Of a DNA stretch of 47,085 nt, positions 1-8,258 are shown piece by piece. The translations under genes were made by a program, and so were the position numbers. How positions within the stretch are numbered: position 1 is the first letter of the stretch; each line of letters starts with the position of its first letter. Source of the stretch: an uncultured Collinsella sp. (lineage in GTDB: Bacteria; Actinomycetota; Coriobacteriia; Coriobacteriales; Coriobacteriaceae); the NCBI GenBank assembly GCA_902493125.1, contig CABUOF010000004.1:1-47085 (forward strand), read 5' to 3'. The notes beneath the pieces are model-generated. The model saw only the letters and a list, made by a program, of their open reading frames with translations, was not told the DNA's origin and ran no database searches.

Positions 1-923
1 AAGCGACGCATCCAGCGCCTCGTGGTCAAGCTCACGGCCAAGATACCCTTCGCACAGCATAATCGCGCACGCAGCATTCTGCGGCTGATAGGCCGGCTTG
101 ACCATGCTCGACGTATAAATCGCGCGTGGCGTGGTACAGCTAAACTCCACGGTATCGCCCACGTGCTCCGGCACCTTGGTCGTGGCATGGTTCACCACCA
201 GCGGCACTATGCCGCACTCGCGGCAACGGGCATCCATCACGCGCTGAACGCTCGCCTCGTGCGTACCCTCGCCAAGCGCCCGGGTTTGATAACTGCAGCC
301 TTCTCCCCCGCAATGGCCTCGAGCGTATCGCCTAAAATACGTGTGTGATCGAGCCCAATGCCCGTAATGGCCACGGTGACAGGATCGGTCGCGCTTGTGG
401 CGTCCCAACGCCCGCCCATGCCAACCTCGAGCACGGCAACGTCCACCGCAGCCTCGGCAAACATTACAAGTGCAGCAGCCGTAAGCAGATCAAACGGCGT
501 TATGGAATAGGCGCGCTCCCCCGCTGCCACACGACGAGCATTCACACGATGCCCCGCCTCGACAGCTGCCGAAACGCCACGGGCAAAGGCCTCGTCGCTC
601 ACAATGCACCCATCGACCTCCATGCGCTCGGGATAGCGCACCAGCTGCGGCGACGTATACAGCGCGGTCTTGAGCCCCTCACCACGAAGAATGGCAGCCG
701 AAAAACGCGTAGTCGAAGTCTTGCCATTGGTACCGGCAACCTGAATGCAATCGAAATACTCATCCGGACGACCAAGCTCATCGAGCATATCGACAACCGT
801 CTCGAGCAAAGGACCAGCATCCCCAGAAATCCGCCCCGTATCAGCAGCAAGCCCCACAACCTCATCAAACGAAAGCAACTCAAACGAGAACGGAACGACA
901 TACGACCCAGAACGCTTAGCCAT
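1..923 (-). CDS. folC: Folylpolyglutamate/dihydrofolate synthase, frameshifted and cut by window edge
   Basis: FolC adds glutamate to (dihydro)folate in an ATP-dependent Mur-ligase-type reaction. The N-terminal part read from 923 shows the P-loop VAGTNGKTSTTRF, the metal-binding EVGMGGRWDAT and the GIGLDHTRILG segment, ending with the family motif AGEKAAVIKPG. Directly after that motif the frame runs to an early stop at 237. Reading resumes in the -1 frame with FolC-like sequence (ALGEGTHEASVQRVMDARC, later TTPRAIYTSSM) that stays open to base 1. One base therefore seems to be missing near 278-284. Either the gene is disrupted or the base was lost in sequencing. The 3' end lies outside the window. 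It is separated from valS by about 280 bp containing an inverted repeat. Confidence 0.85.
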
Positions 924-1083
924 AACTCAAAGTCCCCCATAACAGAAAAAGAGGCCCACCAAAAAGAATGAGCCCCTCGCGTTGACAATATCAGCCTTTA
1001 TCCACTTGCAGCAGAATCAAGGCCACAACCAAGTGGCCCTAACCTACCAGCTGCAAACAACCACGTAACCGCACTAGGAGCGG

Positions 1084-1184
1084 CCCGACGCTTTGCTCGA
1101 TACAAGTTCCGCACGCAAAGGACAGCACTTAATGTGCTGTCCGTCTTGCGCAGGACTGTCCGCAGTAGCGAGTAAAGCGTCGGG
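1084..1184. repeat. Family E inverted repeat, copy 1 (downstream of valS)
   Basis: Outer arms at 1084-1099 and 1169-1184 (CCCGACGCTTTGCTCG and its complement with one G-T wobble) enclose an inner perfect hairpin, 1120-1128 with 1134-1142, whose apex is CACTTAATGTG. Read on the minus strand it shares CACATTAAGTG, a TCCTG block and GTGCGGAA with the element at 3921-4036, although the paired arms differ in sequence. It lies just past the valS stop and may act as its terminator, but it has no clear T tract. The rest of the 924-1203 gap shows nothing recognisable. Confidence 0.75.
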
Positions 1185-1203
1185 ACGCGCCCCCAAGTTA
1201 GAC

Positions 1204-3900
1204 CTACGAGAAGTCAGCAACCTGAGCAGTCAGCGCCGCCAGGATCTCCTTGAGCTCAGCTGCACGGTCCCTCTTCTTCTGGACCACCGCGGGCGCGGCC
1301 TTGGCCACAAAGCCCTCGTTGGCGAGCGTCTTCTCACAGCCGGCGAGCTCCTTCTGGGCCGCGGCAATCTCCTTCTCCAGGCGCGCCTTCTCGGCCGAAA
1401 GATCAACCTTGCCCTCGAGCACCACAAAGACCTCGACGCCGCTATCAACCACGGCGATGCTCGCAGCCGGCTTCTCGACGTCGGTACCCATGACCAGCGA
1501 AGCGGTGTTGGCCAGCGGCTCAATGGTCGAGCGCAGGCTCTCGAGCTTCTCGATGTCCTCGGCACCGGCGCGCACGACCACGTCGAGCTCGGCCTTGGGG
1601 CTCAAGCGATAACGCGAACGCGTGGCGCGGGCGGCGGAAACGACCGTGCGGCACAGCTCAAACGCGCGCTCGGCGTCCTCGTCAACATACTTGGCGTAGT
1701 CGGCGGGCTCCGGCCACTTGGCGATCATGAGCGCCTCGGCGCGGTTCAGGTTGCCCTCGGCGTCCAGGTCGAGCACGCTCGCCGGCATGTTGTCCCAGAT
1801 CTCCTCGGTGACAAACGGCATAAGCGGGTGCATCAGGCGAATGGAGGTGTCGAGCACAAAGATCAGGTTGCGCTGGGCCTGCAGACGGCCCTCGCCCTTC
1901 AGGCGGGCCTTGGTGACCTCGACGTACCAGTCGCAGACCTCGTTCCAGAAGAACTGCTGCACGCCGCGGGCCATGTCGCCAAAGGTGTAGTTCTCGATGC
2001 CCTCGGTGACCATCTTCACGGCCTTGGCCAGGCGGCTGAACATCCAAGCGTCGGCCGGCGTCTCCACGACGGACTCGCCGGGCGTGTAGCCCTCCATGTT
2101 CATAAGCAGGAAGCGGCTGGCGTTCCAGATCTTGGTCACAAAGCTCTTGGCCTGATCGGTGCGCGGGCTGTCGATGAGCTTCTTGGTCTTCTTGTCGATG
2201 TTCGCGTCGAACTTAACATCCTGGTTGTTAGTGCACAGCGTGAGCAGGTTGAAGCGCATGGCGTCGGCGCCGTACATGCCAATGAGGTCCATGGGGTCAA
2301 CTCCGTTGCCCTTGGACTTGGACATGCGGCTGCCGTCCTTGGCAAGGATCGTCGGGTAGATGACGACGTCCTTAAACGGCACCTCGTCCAGGAAGTACAG
2401 CGAGCTCATGACCATGCGGGCGACCCATAGCGCGATGATGTCGCGCGCGGTGACGAGCGCCGTCGTGGGGTGATGACCCTCGAGCAGCTCCGGCTTTTGC
2501 GGCCAGCCCTGCGTGGCAAAGGTCCACAGCTGCGAGCTGAACCAGGTATCCAGCACGTTCTCGTCCTGATGCACGTGATGGCCGCCGCACTTGGGGCACA
2601 CGTCGGTGTCCTCGGTAAGGGCGTCCTCCCAGCCGCAGTCCTCGCAGTAGAACACGGGGATGCGGTGGCCCCACCACAGCTGGCGGCTGATGCACCAATC
2701 CTTGAGGTTCTCCATCCAGGTGGTGTAGGTCTGCGTCCAACGCGCGGGGTGGAAGGTTACCTTGCCGGAGTGGACGGCGTCGAGCGCCGGCCCCTTGAGC
2801 TTGTCAACGGCCACAAACCACTGCTCGGACAGCCACGGCTCCAGGGCGGCGTCGCAGCGGTAGCAGTGCATGACGGAGTGGTCGTGGTCCTCAACATGAT
2901 CGAGCAGGTCATGCTCCTCAAACCACTTAATGACGGCCTCGCGGCACTCCTCGCGGGTCATGCCGCTGAACTCGCCGTAGCCCTCGACGACCACAGCATG
3001 CTCGTCGAAGATATTGATCTGCGGCAGGTCGTGGGCCTGACCCATGGCGTAATCGTTGGGGTCGTGGGCCGGGGTGACCTTAACAAAGCCGGAGCCAAAG
3101 TTGGCGTCGACATGCCAATCCTCAAAGATAGGAATCTCGCGGTTGACGATGGGAAGCTTGACGGTCTTGCCCACAAAGGCGGCCTTCTCAGGGTCCTTCG
3201 GGGAAACGGCGACGCCCGTGTCGCCGAGCATGGTCTCGGGGCGCGTGGTGGCGACGACGATGTAGTCCTGGCCGCTGACCGGCTCGGTCAGCGGGTAGCG
3301 CAGGTGCCACAGGTGGCCCTTCTCGTCCTTATATTCGGCCTCGTCGTCCGAGATAGCGGTGGTGCAGTTGGGGCACCAGTTAACGATACGCTTGCCACGG
3401 TAGATCAGGCCGTCGTGGTACCAGTCGCAGAACACCTTGCGCACGGCTTGGGCGTAGTCCTCGTCCATGGTGAAGCGCTCGTTATCGAAGTCGACGGAGC
3501 AGCCCATACGTTTGATCTGCTCGACGATGATGCCACCGTACTCGTGGGTCCAATCCCAGCAGGCGTCGACAAACTTATCGCGGCCGATCTCCAGGCGGCT
3601 GATGCCTTCGCTCTTGAGTTTCTTGTCGACCTTGGTCTGCGTAGCGATACCGGCGTGGTCGGTGCCGAGCACCCAGCGCGTGGACTTGCCGCGCATGCGG
3701 GCCATGCGGATGATGGCGTCCTGGATGGAGTCGTCGGTGGCGTGGCCCATGTGGAGCTTGCCGGTCACGTTGGGAGGCGGAATGGTGACGGTGCAGTCGC
3801 CCACGCCCTCACGGCGCTTATAGTAGCCGCCGTCGAGCCACTTCTGCAGGATCGCCGGCTCGTTGGTCGACGGATCGTAGTTCTTGGGCATTTCTTCCAT
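1204..3900 (-). CDS. valS: Valyl-tRNA synthetase
   Basis: Charges tRNA-Val with valine in the cytoplasm. At 898 residues it has normal full length for class I ValRS. The HIGH signature appears as LHMGH in PPPNVTGKLHMGHA near residue 50, and the KMSKS loop as RMSKS in DGSRMSKSKGNGVDP. Between them is the editing (CP1) insertion with zinc-binding-like CxxC pairs (WCPNC, CEDCGW, CPKCGG). The C-terminus is the Glu/Lys-rich coiled-coil typical of ValRS (about residues 835-895). Translation starts at MEEMPKNYDPS, with GGGAG 6-7 bases upstream. No T-box (specifier hairpin or AGGGTGGNACCGCG motif) is seen upstream; a family E inverted repeat lies there instead. Confidence 0.97.
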   Translation of the reverse strand: MEEMPKNYDPSTNEPAILQKWLDGGYYKRREGVGDCTVTIPPPNVTGKLHMGHATDDSIQDAIIRMARMRGKSTRWVLGTDHAGIATQTKVDKKLKSEGISRLEIGRDKFVDACWDWTHEYGGIIVEQIKRMGCSVDFDNERFTMDEDYAQAVRKVFCDWYHDGLIYRGKRIVNWCPNCTTAISDDEAEYKDEKGHLWHLRYPLTEPVSGQDYIVVATTRPETMLGDTGVAVSPKDPEKAAFVGKTVKLPIVNREIPIFEDWHVDANFGSGFVKVTPAHDPNDYAMGQAHDLPQINIFDEHAVVVEGYGEFSGMTREECREAVIKWFEEHDLLDHVEDHDHSVMHCYRCDAALEPWLSEQWFVAVDKLKGPALDAVHSGKVTFHPARWTQTYTTWMENLKDWCISRQLWWGHRIPVFYCEDCGWEDALTEDTDVCPKCGGHHVHQDENVLDTWFSSQLWTFATQGWPQKPELLEGHHPTTALVTARDIIALWVARMVMSSLYFLDEVPFKDVVIYPTILAKDGSRMSKSKGNGVDPMDLIGMYGADAMRFNLLTLCTNNQDVKFDANIDKKTKKLIDSPRTDQAKSFVTKIWNASRFLLMNMEGYTPGESVVETPADAWMFSRLAKAVKMVTEGIENYTFGDMARGVQQFFWNEVCDWYVEVTKARLKGEGRLQAQRNLIFVLDTSIRLMHPLMPFVTEEIWDNMPASVLDLDAEGNLNRAEALMIAKWPEPADYAKYVDEDAERAFELCRTVVSAARATRSRYRLSPKAELDVVVRAGAEDIEKLESLRSTIEPLANTASLVMGTDVEKPAASIAVVDSGVEVFVVLEGKVDLSAEKARLEKEIAAAQKELAGCEKTLANEGFVAKAAPAVVQKKRDRAAELKEILAALTAQVADFS

Positions 3901-3920
3901 ATATCTCTCCCTTGCCCGTC

Positions 3921-4036
3921 GGGGAGGAATGTAGGGCCGATTTTCGCTCGGTCAGGTCCTGGGCTCGCTCGAAGACCACATTAAGTGGTCTTCGGCTCGT
4001 GCGGAATCTACGAAAATCGGCCCTACATTCCTCCCC
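3921..4036. repeat. Family E inverted repeat, copy 2 (upstream of valS)
   Basis: Perfect 26-bp outer arms lie at 3921-3946 and 4011-4036. Inside is a second perfect hairpin, 3970-3979 paired with 3985-3994, with loop ATTAA, so the apex reads CACATTAAGTG. The intervening single-stranded segments (GGTCAGGTCCTG on the left, CTCGTGCGGAA on the right) match the inverted copy at 1084-1184, while both stems have different but still complementary sequence. It sits between clpX and valS, within 20-140 bp of the valS start, so it would be near or in the valS leader. Confidence 0.8.
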
Positions 4037-4131
4037 TTAGGTATCGATTACTCCAGTCTGTAATGACTTCGCTGAGGCTTAAAACAAACACACAGAATAA
4101 CACAGGTAGTTGGGGTTATTGCGCATATATA

Positions 4132-4167
4132 AAATAGCCTCCGACCGCGGGTGGTCGGAGGCTATTT
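4132..4167. terminator. Rho-independent terminator after clpX
   Basis: A 15-bp stem (AAATAGCCTCCGACC and its exact complement) with a 6-base loop, 20 bp beyond the clpX stop. On the minus strand the stem ends in a run of Ts, followed by ATATATGCG. It ends the clpP-clpX transcript, and its A/T flanks make it potentially bidirectional. Confidence 0.88.
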
Positions 4168-4188
4168 GCAAACACGTTTTAGGCAGGT

Positions 4189-5595
4189 TTAGCCGTAGAT
4201 GCGCTGGGGCTGTTCTTCGCCCTTTACGGAGGCTTCGGTCACGATGACCTTGGTGACGCCTTCCTCGCTGGGCAGGTCGAACATCGTCTGCTGCAGCACG
4301 TCCTCGCAAATAGAGCGCAGGCCGCGGGCGCCGGTCTTGCGGGCGAGCGCCATGCGAGCGATCTCGTGCAGGGCCGCGTCCTCAAACTCAAGATCGACGT
4401 CCTCGAGCTGGAACATCTTGCGGTACTGACGCACCACGGCGTTCTTGGGCTCGGTCAGGATCGACACCAGGTCGTCCTCGTCGAGCGCCTGCGTCTGGGT
4501 GACGACGGGCGTACGTCCCACAAACTCGGGAATCATGCCAAAGGCGTTGAGGTCCTGCGGGAGCACCTGACGCAGCAGGTCGTTCTCGTCGACCGAGGTC
4601 GGGCCGGCGATCTCGGAGTTAAAGCCCACGCCCTTGTTGCCCACGCGGTCGGCGATGATCTTGTCCAGACCCACAAAGGCACCACCGCAGATAAACAGGA
4701 TGTTGGTCGTGTCGATCTGCAGCAGCTCCTGCTGGGGATGCTTGCGGCCGCCGGTGGGCGGAACGCTTGCCACCGTGCCCTCAAGGATCTTAAGCAGCGC
4801 CTGCTGAACGCCCTCGCCCGAAACGTCGCGGGTGATGGAGAGGTTCTCGGCCTTGCGGGCGATCTTGTCGATCTCGTCCACGTAGATAATGCCAACCTGT
4901 GCGCGCTCGATATCGCCATCGGCGGCGTTGATGAGCTTGAGCAGGATGTTCTCCACGTCCTCGCCAACGTAACCGGCCTCAGTAAGCGCGGTGGCATCGG
5001 CGATGGCAAACGGCACCTCGAGGATGCGCGCAAGCGTCTGGGCGAGCAGGGTCTTGCCGGTACCAGTGGGACCGAGCAGCAGGATGTTGGACTTGGCGAG
5101 CTCCACCTCATCCATATCATCGTCGAGTTGCGAGTCCAAGCCGTCGTCAAAGGCCGAAAGCGCAGCGCCACCCTCAATCACGCGGCGGTAGTGGTTGTAC
5201 ACGGCAACCGACATGGCGCGCTTGGCGTCCTCCTGGCCCATAACATAGGCCGAAAGCTCGTCATAAATCTCGTGCGGCGTCGGCACGTGCGTGATGACCT
5301 GGCGGTCGTCCTCGAGCTCAAAGCCCTCGGTCTCGGGGTCCACGGCGGGCTGGGATGCAGCCTGACCATGGTCGTTGAGGAAGCCCGGCAGCTTGCCGTT
5401 GCGGGCAGCGTCCATAAAGTCCGAAGCCAGCGACTCCTCCAGAATCTCGGAACAGGCGGCGACGCACTCGTCACAGATAAAGATGTTGGTCGGGCCCTTT
5501 ACGAGGCGACGGACCTGGCCCTGCTCTTTTCCGCAGAAGGAGCAGCGGATGGGGTTGCCGTTCTCGTCAAAGTTGTCCTGCATGTTTCCTGCCAT
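4189..5595 (-). CDS. clpX: ATP-dependent Clp protease ATP-binding subunit ClpX
   Basis: AAA+ unfoldase that recognises substrates and feeds them into the ClpP chamber. The N-terminal zinc-binding domain is clear (CSFCGKEQGQVRRLVKGPTNIFICDECV, four Cys). The Walker A is LLGPTGTGKTLLAQTLA, the Walker B is IIYVDEIDKIA, and the pore-type GYVGED and ISRDVSGEGVQQALLKILEGT-like segments follow. The start is taken as MAGNMQDN at 5595, because GAAGGA lies 8 bases upstream; an in-frame ATG 9 bases further up lacks such a site. It begins one base after the clpP stop, so the two are translationally close and co-transcribed. Confidence 0.96.
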   Translation of the reverse strand: MAGNMQDNFDENGNPIRCSFCGKEQGQVRRLVKGPTNIFICDECVAACSEILEESLASDFMDAARNGKLPGFLNDHGQAASQPAVDPETEGFELEDDRQVITHVPTPHEIYDELSAYVMGQEDAKRAMSVAVYNHYRRVIEGGAALSAFDDGLDSQLDDDMDEVELAKSNILLLGPTGTGKTLLAQTLARILEVPFAIADATALTEAGYVGEDVENILLKLINAADGDIERAQVGIIYVDEIDKIARKAENLSITRDVSGEGVQQALLKILEGTVASVPPTGGRKHPQQELLQIDTTNILFICGGAFVGLDKIIADRVGNKGVGFNSEIAGPTSVDENDLLRQVLPQDLNAFGMIPEFVGRTPVVTQTQALDEDDLVSILTEPKNAVVRQYRKMFQLEDVDLEFEDAALHEIARMALARKTGARGLRSICEDVLQQTMFDLPSEEGVTKVIVTEASVKGEEQPQRIYG

Positions 5596-5596
5596 C

Positions 5597-6217
5597 CTAG
5601 GCATCCTTCGCGGCGAGATCGCGCGAGGTGACGATACGGTCGATCAGACCGTAGTCGAGGGCCTCGGCAGCAGTCAGGTAGTTGTCGCGCTCGGTGTCGG
5701 CCTGGACCTTCTCGATGGGCTGGCCCGAGGCGTCGGACAGGATCTGGTTGAGCTCGCGGCGAGTCTTCTTAATCTCCTCGGCAACGATCTCGATCTCAGT
5801 CTGCTGGCCCTGGGCACCGCCGCTGGGCTGGTGAATCATGACCTTGGAGTGCGGCAGGCAGAAGCGCTTGCCCTTAGCGCCGGCCGAAAGCAGCACGGCG
5901 GCCATGGACGCAGCCATACCGACGCAAATGGTGGAGACCTGCGGCTTGATGAAGTTCATGGTGTCCAGAATCGCCAGGCCGGAGTAGACCTCGCCGCCGG
6001 GCGAATTGATATAGAGCGAGATATCCTTCTCGGCATCCTGGCTCTCAAGATGCAGCAGCTGGGCAACGACCAGGTTGGCGCTGACGGAGTTGATCTCCTC
6101 GCCCAAGAAGATGATGCGATCGTTGAGCAGGCGCGAATAGATATCGTAGCTGCGCTCGCCGCGCGGCGTCTGCTCGATAACGTATGGCACGAGGGCGGAA
6201 TCGAACTTGGCGATCAT
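5597..6217 (-). CDS. clpP: ATP-dependent Clp protease proteolytic subunit ClpP
   Basis: Serine peptidase that forms the degradation chamber for ClpX. The catalytic Ser lies in VGMAASMAAVLL and the catalytic His in PHSKVMIHQPSGGAQG; the family signature EQTPRGERSYDIYSRLL is near the N-terminus. Several starts are possible (TTG at 6247, ATG at 6229, 6223 and 6217). The last is used because GGAG lies six bases upstream and gives the usual 206-residue length. A stem-loop (6264-6304) lies between it and tig. Confidence 0.95.
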   Translation of the reverse strand: MIAKFDSALVPYVIEQTPRGERSYDIYSRLLNDRIIFLGEEINSVSANLVVAQLLHLESQDAEKDISLYINSPGGEVYSGLAILDTMNFIKPQVSTICVGMAASMAAVLLSAGAKGKRFCLPHSKVMIHQPSGGAQGQQTEIEIVAEEIKKTRRELNQILSDASGQPIEKVQADTERDNYLTAAEALDYGLIDRIVTSRDLAAKDA

Positions 6218-6263
6218 ACGCATCTCCATTTCTCTCTTGCGGACCAAATTGGTTCTAGATAAA

Positions 6264-6304
6264 CGTACGGTGCCCGCATGCTATGCATTGGCTGGCACCG
6301 TACG
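6264..6304. terminator. Stem-loop between tig and clpP
   Basis: Perfect 11-bp stem (CGTACGGTGCC at 6264-6274 with its complement at 6294-6304), 77 bp downstream of the tig stop. On the minus strand it is followed by TTTATC, a weak T tract. It could be a partial terminator or a processing hairpin in a tig-clpP-clpX transcript. Confidence 0.5.
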
Positions 6305-6380
6305 AAGCAACCGGATAACCGGTGTATAACTTTACCCCATCACGGGCGCACCCATGCGCTCGTGGGCAAGGTGGCGAGAA

Positions 6381-7673
6381 TTACTCGGCGTCCTTGGCGG
6401 TCTCGTCGACCTCGGTCACCTTGGCGTTCTCGACCAGGTGGTCGACGGCCTTGGAGCGACGGATGGACTCGCGGACAGCAGGCATGCGACCATCGGCGAT
6501 GAACTCAGCCTTGGAAGCCTCGACGTCCTTGACGCCAGCCTTCTCGAACTCGGCGTTGATGTCGTCCTCGGTGACCTCGATCTTGAGCTCACGGGCGAGG
6601 GCGTCCAGAGCCAGGGACTCACGGGCAACGTCGTTGGCCTGCTTGTGCAGGTCGCCGATGAACTGCTCCATGGTCAGACCGGAAGCGGGCAGCCAGGTGT
6701 CCAGGGTCATGCCGCGGGCAGCGAGGTTGGACAGGAAGTTCTGGCCGAGCTCCTCAAAGACGGACTGCTCGTAGTCGGTATCCATCTCGTCGAGGCGCTC
6801 GGCGAGAGCGGAGACGCAACGGTTCTCCTTCTCGGCCGGCAGGCGGGAAGCCTTGTCCTGCTCGATCTCGATCTTGATGGCGTCGCGCATAGCGTCGATG
6901 CTGTCGAAGCCAAAGTCGGACTTGACGAGCTCGTCGGTGAGCTCGGGGGTGTTGCGGACCTTGATGCCCTTGACGGTGACCTCGACGGTGTGGGTCTCGG
7001 CCTCCTCGCCCTCCTCGGCCTCGTCGGTCCAGGTGACGGACTTGACGTCGTCAACGTTGGCGCCGATCAGGGCCTCGTTGAATTCCTTGGGGTTGCTGTC
7101 GCTACCGGCGATGAGCATGCGGCCCTCGGCGGCAAAGTTGTCGGCATTCTCGACGGCCTTGAGGTCGACGGTGACGTAGTCCTCGGCCTCGACGGCGCGA
7201 CCCTCGACGTCCTCGAAGGTGGCACGGTAGTTGAGGAGCATCTCGACCTGGTTGTTGATCTCGGACTCGGTGACCTCCGCGGGAGGCATCTCGATCTCGA
7301 CGGCGTCGAAGGAGGAGAGCTCAGCGGCAGGACGCAGGGAGAACTCAACGGTGTAGGTGTAGTCCTCGTGATCCTTGGCGAGGTCGAGCTCCTTGTAGTC
7401 ACCGCTCTTGGTGGGGACGATGTCCAGCTCGTTGAGGACGGCGGGCTCGTTGGCGGCGATCAGGTCGTTGGTGGCCTGAGCGAGGGTAGCCTCGGCGCCA
7501 AGAGCGGAGTCGATGACCGGACGGGGGGCCTTACCGGCGCGGAAGCCCGGGAAGCGGTACTTCTTGGCGGTGTCCTTGTAGGCCTTCTTGATCGCGGCGT
7601 CGACGTCGGCGGCCGGGATGGTGACCGTAGCGGTGAGCTTGGCGTCCTTGACGTCAGAAGCGGTGATGTTCAA
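6381..7673 (-). CDS. tig: Trigger factor (ribosome-associated chaperone/PPIase)
   Basis: Binds the ribosome exit tunnel and nascent chains. The ribosome-binding signature appears as FPGFRAGKAPRPVID; the middle FKBP-like domain (AEDYVTVDLKAVENADN) and the long helical C-terminal arm follow, about 430 residues in all. The start is decided by the ribosome binding site. ATG at 7688 is followed immediately by AGGAGG, which can only serve a start downstream. TTG at 7673 sits six bases past AGGAGG and gives MNITASDVKDAK, so it is preferred. The order tig-clpP-clpX is conserved in many bacteria. Confidence 0.95.
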   Translation of the reverse strand: MNITASDVKDAKLTATVTIPAADVDAAIKKAYKDTAKKYRFPGFRAGKAPRPVIDSALGAEATLAQATNDLIAANEPAVLNELDIVPTKSGDYKELDLAKDHEDYTYTVEFSLRPAAELSSFDAVEIEMPPAEVTESEINNQVEMLLNYRATFEDVEGRAVEAEDYVTVDLKAVENADNFAAEGRMLIAGSDSNPKEFNEALIGANVDDVKSVTWTDEAEEGEEAETHTVEVTVKGIKVRNTPELTDELVKSDFGFDSIDAMRDAIKIEIEQDKASRLPAEKENRCVSALAERLDEMDTDYEQSVFEELGQNFLSNLAARGMTLDTWLPASGLTMEQFIGDLHKQANDVARESLALDALARELKIEVTEDDINAEFEKAGVKDVEASKAEFIADGRMPAVRESIRRSKAVDHLVENAKVTEVDETAKDAE

Positions 7674-7763
7674 CACGTTCCTCCTCATACTGCCCAGCTT
7701 ATCTGAGGTGCTGGTACCTTTATGCAACAAGCGTCGCGAGGGCATAAGCCGACGCGGGTGCGT

Positions 7764-7847
7764 TGGTGCGGGCGAAAGGACTCGAACCTTCACGGGAATC
7801 CCACCAGAACCTAAATCTGGCGCGTCTACCAATTCCGCCACGCCCGC
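7764..7847 (-). tRNA. tRNA-Leu (anticodon UAG)
   Basis: Read on the minus strand: acceptor GCGGGCG with its complement CGCCCGC, D-arm GGCGGAATTGGTAGAC, anticodon stem CCAGA/TCTGG around loop TTTAGGT (anticodon TAG), a short variable arm, T-loop GGTTCGAGTCC and encoded CCA. The long class II variable region fits leucine. It lies about 90 bp upstream of tig on the same strand. Confidence 0.95.
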
Positions 7848-7948
7848 ATGAGCGCACAGACTAGGAATGATAGCAGATACGAACGGCAAGCGCACGCACA
7901 CGTTTTTAGCTCACGACCTCACCACGAGCGCAAGGCATCCCATCTCAT

Positions 7949-8017
7949 AAGTTGCGGTGGAATAGTTCCTGTTTGGGGCTCCAGTCCTCCAAAACAGGAA
8001 CTATTCCACCGCAACTT
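7949..8017. repeat. Family A inverted repeat, copy 1
   Basis: Perfect 26-bp arms at 7949-7974 and 7992-8017, starting AAGTTGCGGTGGAATAG and continuing TTCCTG, with a 17-base loop starting GGGGCTCC. The outer AAGTTGCGGTG is shared with the repeats at 12060, 15479, 37970 and 38379. Confidence 0.85.
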
Positions 8018-8055
8018 CGGTGCGACTCGGCAGTCTGGCGGTGCTGGCCATGTGC

Positions 8056-8226
8056 CGGAAAGCGTGTCCCGGTTTGGGGCCTCGGAATGGGACACGATTT
8101 CCGCTATAGCCATCAACCGGAAACTGCAACCCGTTTTGAGCCCCTATTCCGGGATGCACTTTCCGCCGAGGGCCTCAAACGGAAACTGCAGCCCACAATT
8201 CGGTCGAAAAGTGGGCTGCAGTTTCC
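8056..8226. repeat. Three tandem family D hairpins
   Basis: Hairpin 1: 8056-8070 with 8089-8103 (CGGAAAGCGTGTCCC, one mismatch). Hairpin 2: 8117-8132 with 8151-8165 (CCGGAAACTGCAACCC, imperfect). Hairpin 3: 8181-8196 with 8211-8226 (GGAAACTGCAGCCCAC, perfect 16 bp). All arms begin (C)GGAAA. The loops of the first two and of the family A hairpin just upstream share a GTTTGGGGC/GTTTTGAGC motif, suggesting one origin with diverged stems. The third lies 32 bp past the stop of the molybdenum hydroxylase and could terminate it. Confidence 0.75.
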
Positions 8227-8258
8227 CCGGGCTAGACAAAGAGCGGCGGTCTGCTCGT

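Larger units (their letters stand above)
7848..8258. other. 411-bp intergenic region made mostly of hairpins
   Basis: No credible gene. From 7949 to 8226 it consists of four inverted repeats in a row: one family A hairpin and three family D hairpins, listed separately. The proximal 100 bp should hold the promoter of tRNA-Leu, but I see no convincing -35/-10 pair. Confidence 0.7.

Noticed and set aside
1093..3984. Long plus-strand ORFs opposite valS (445 and 504 codons)
   Set aside because: They are frame shadows caused by high GC; the minus strand encodes a complete valyl-tRNA synthetase with all motifs.
3901..4131. T-box riboswitch upstream of valS
   Set aside because: No AGGGTGGNACCGCG-type antiterminator bulge and no specifier-loop pattern; the structure there is the family E repeat.
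7689..7901. N-terminal extension of trigger factor
   Set aside because: It would read through the tRNA-Leu gene.
7949..8226. CRISPR array
   Set aside because: The repeated units are palindromes of differing sequence with irregular spacing, and there are no cas genes.
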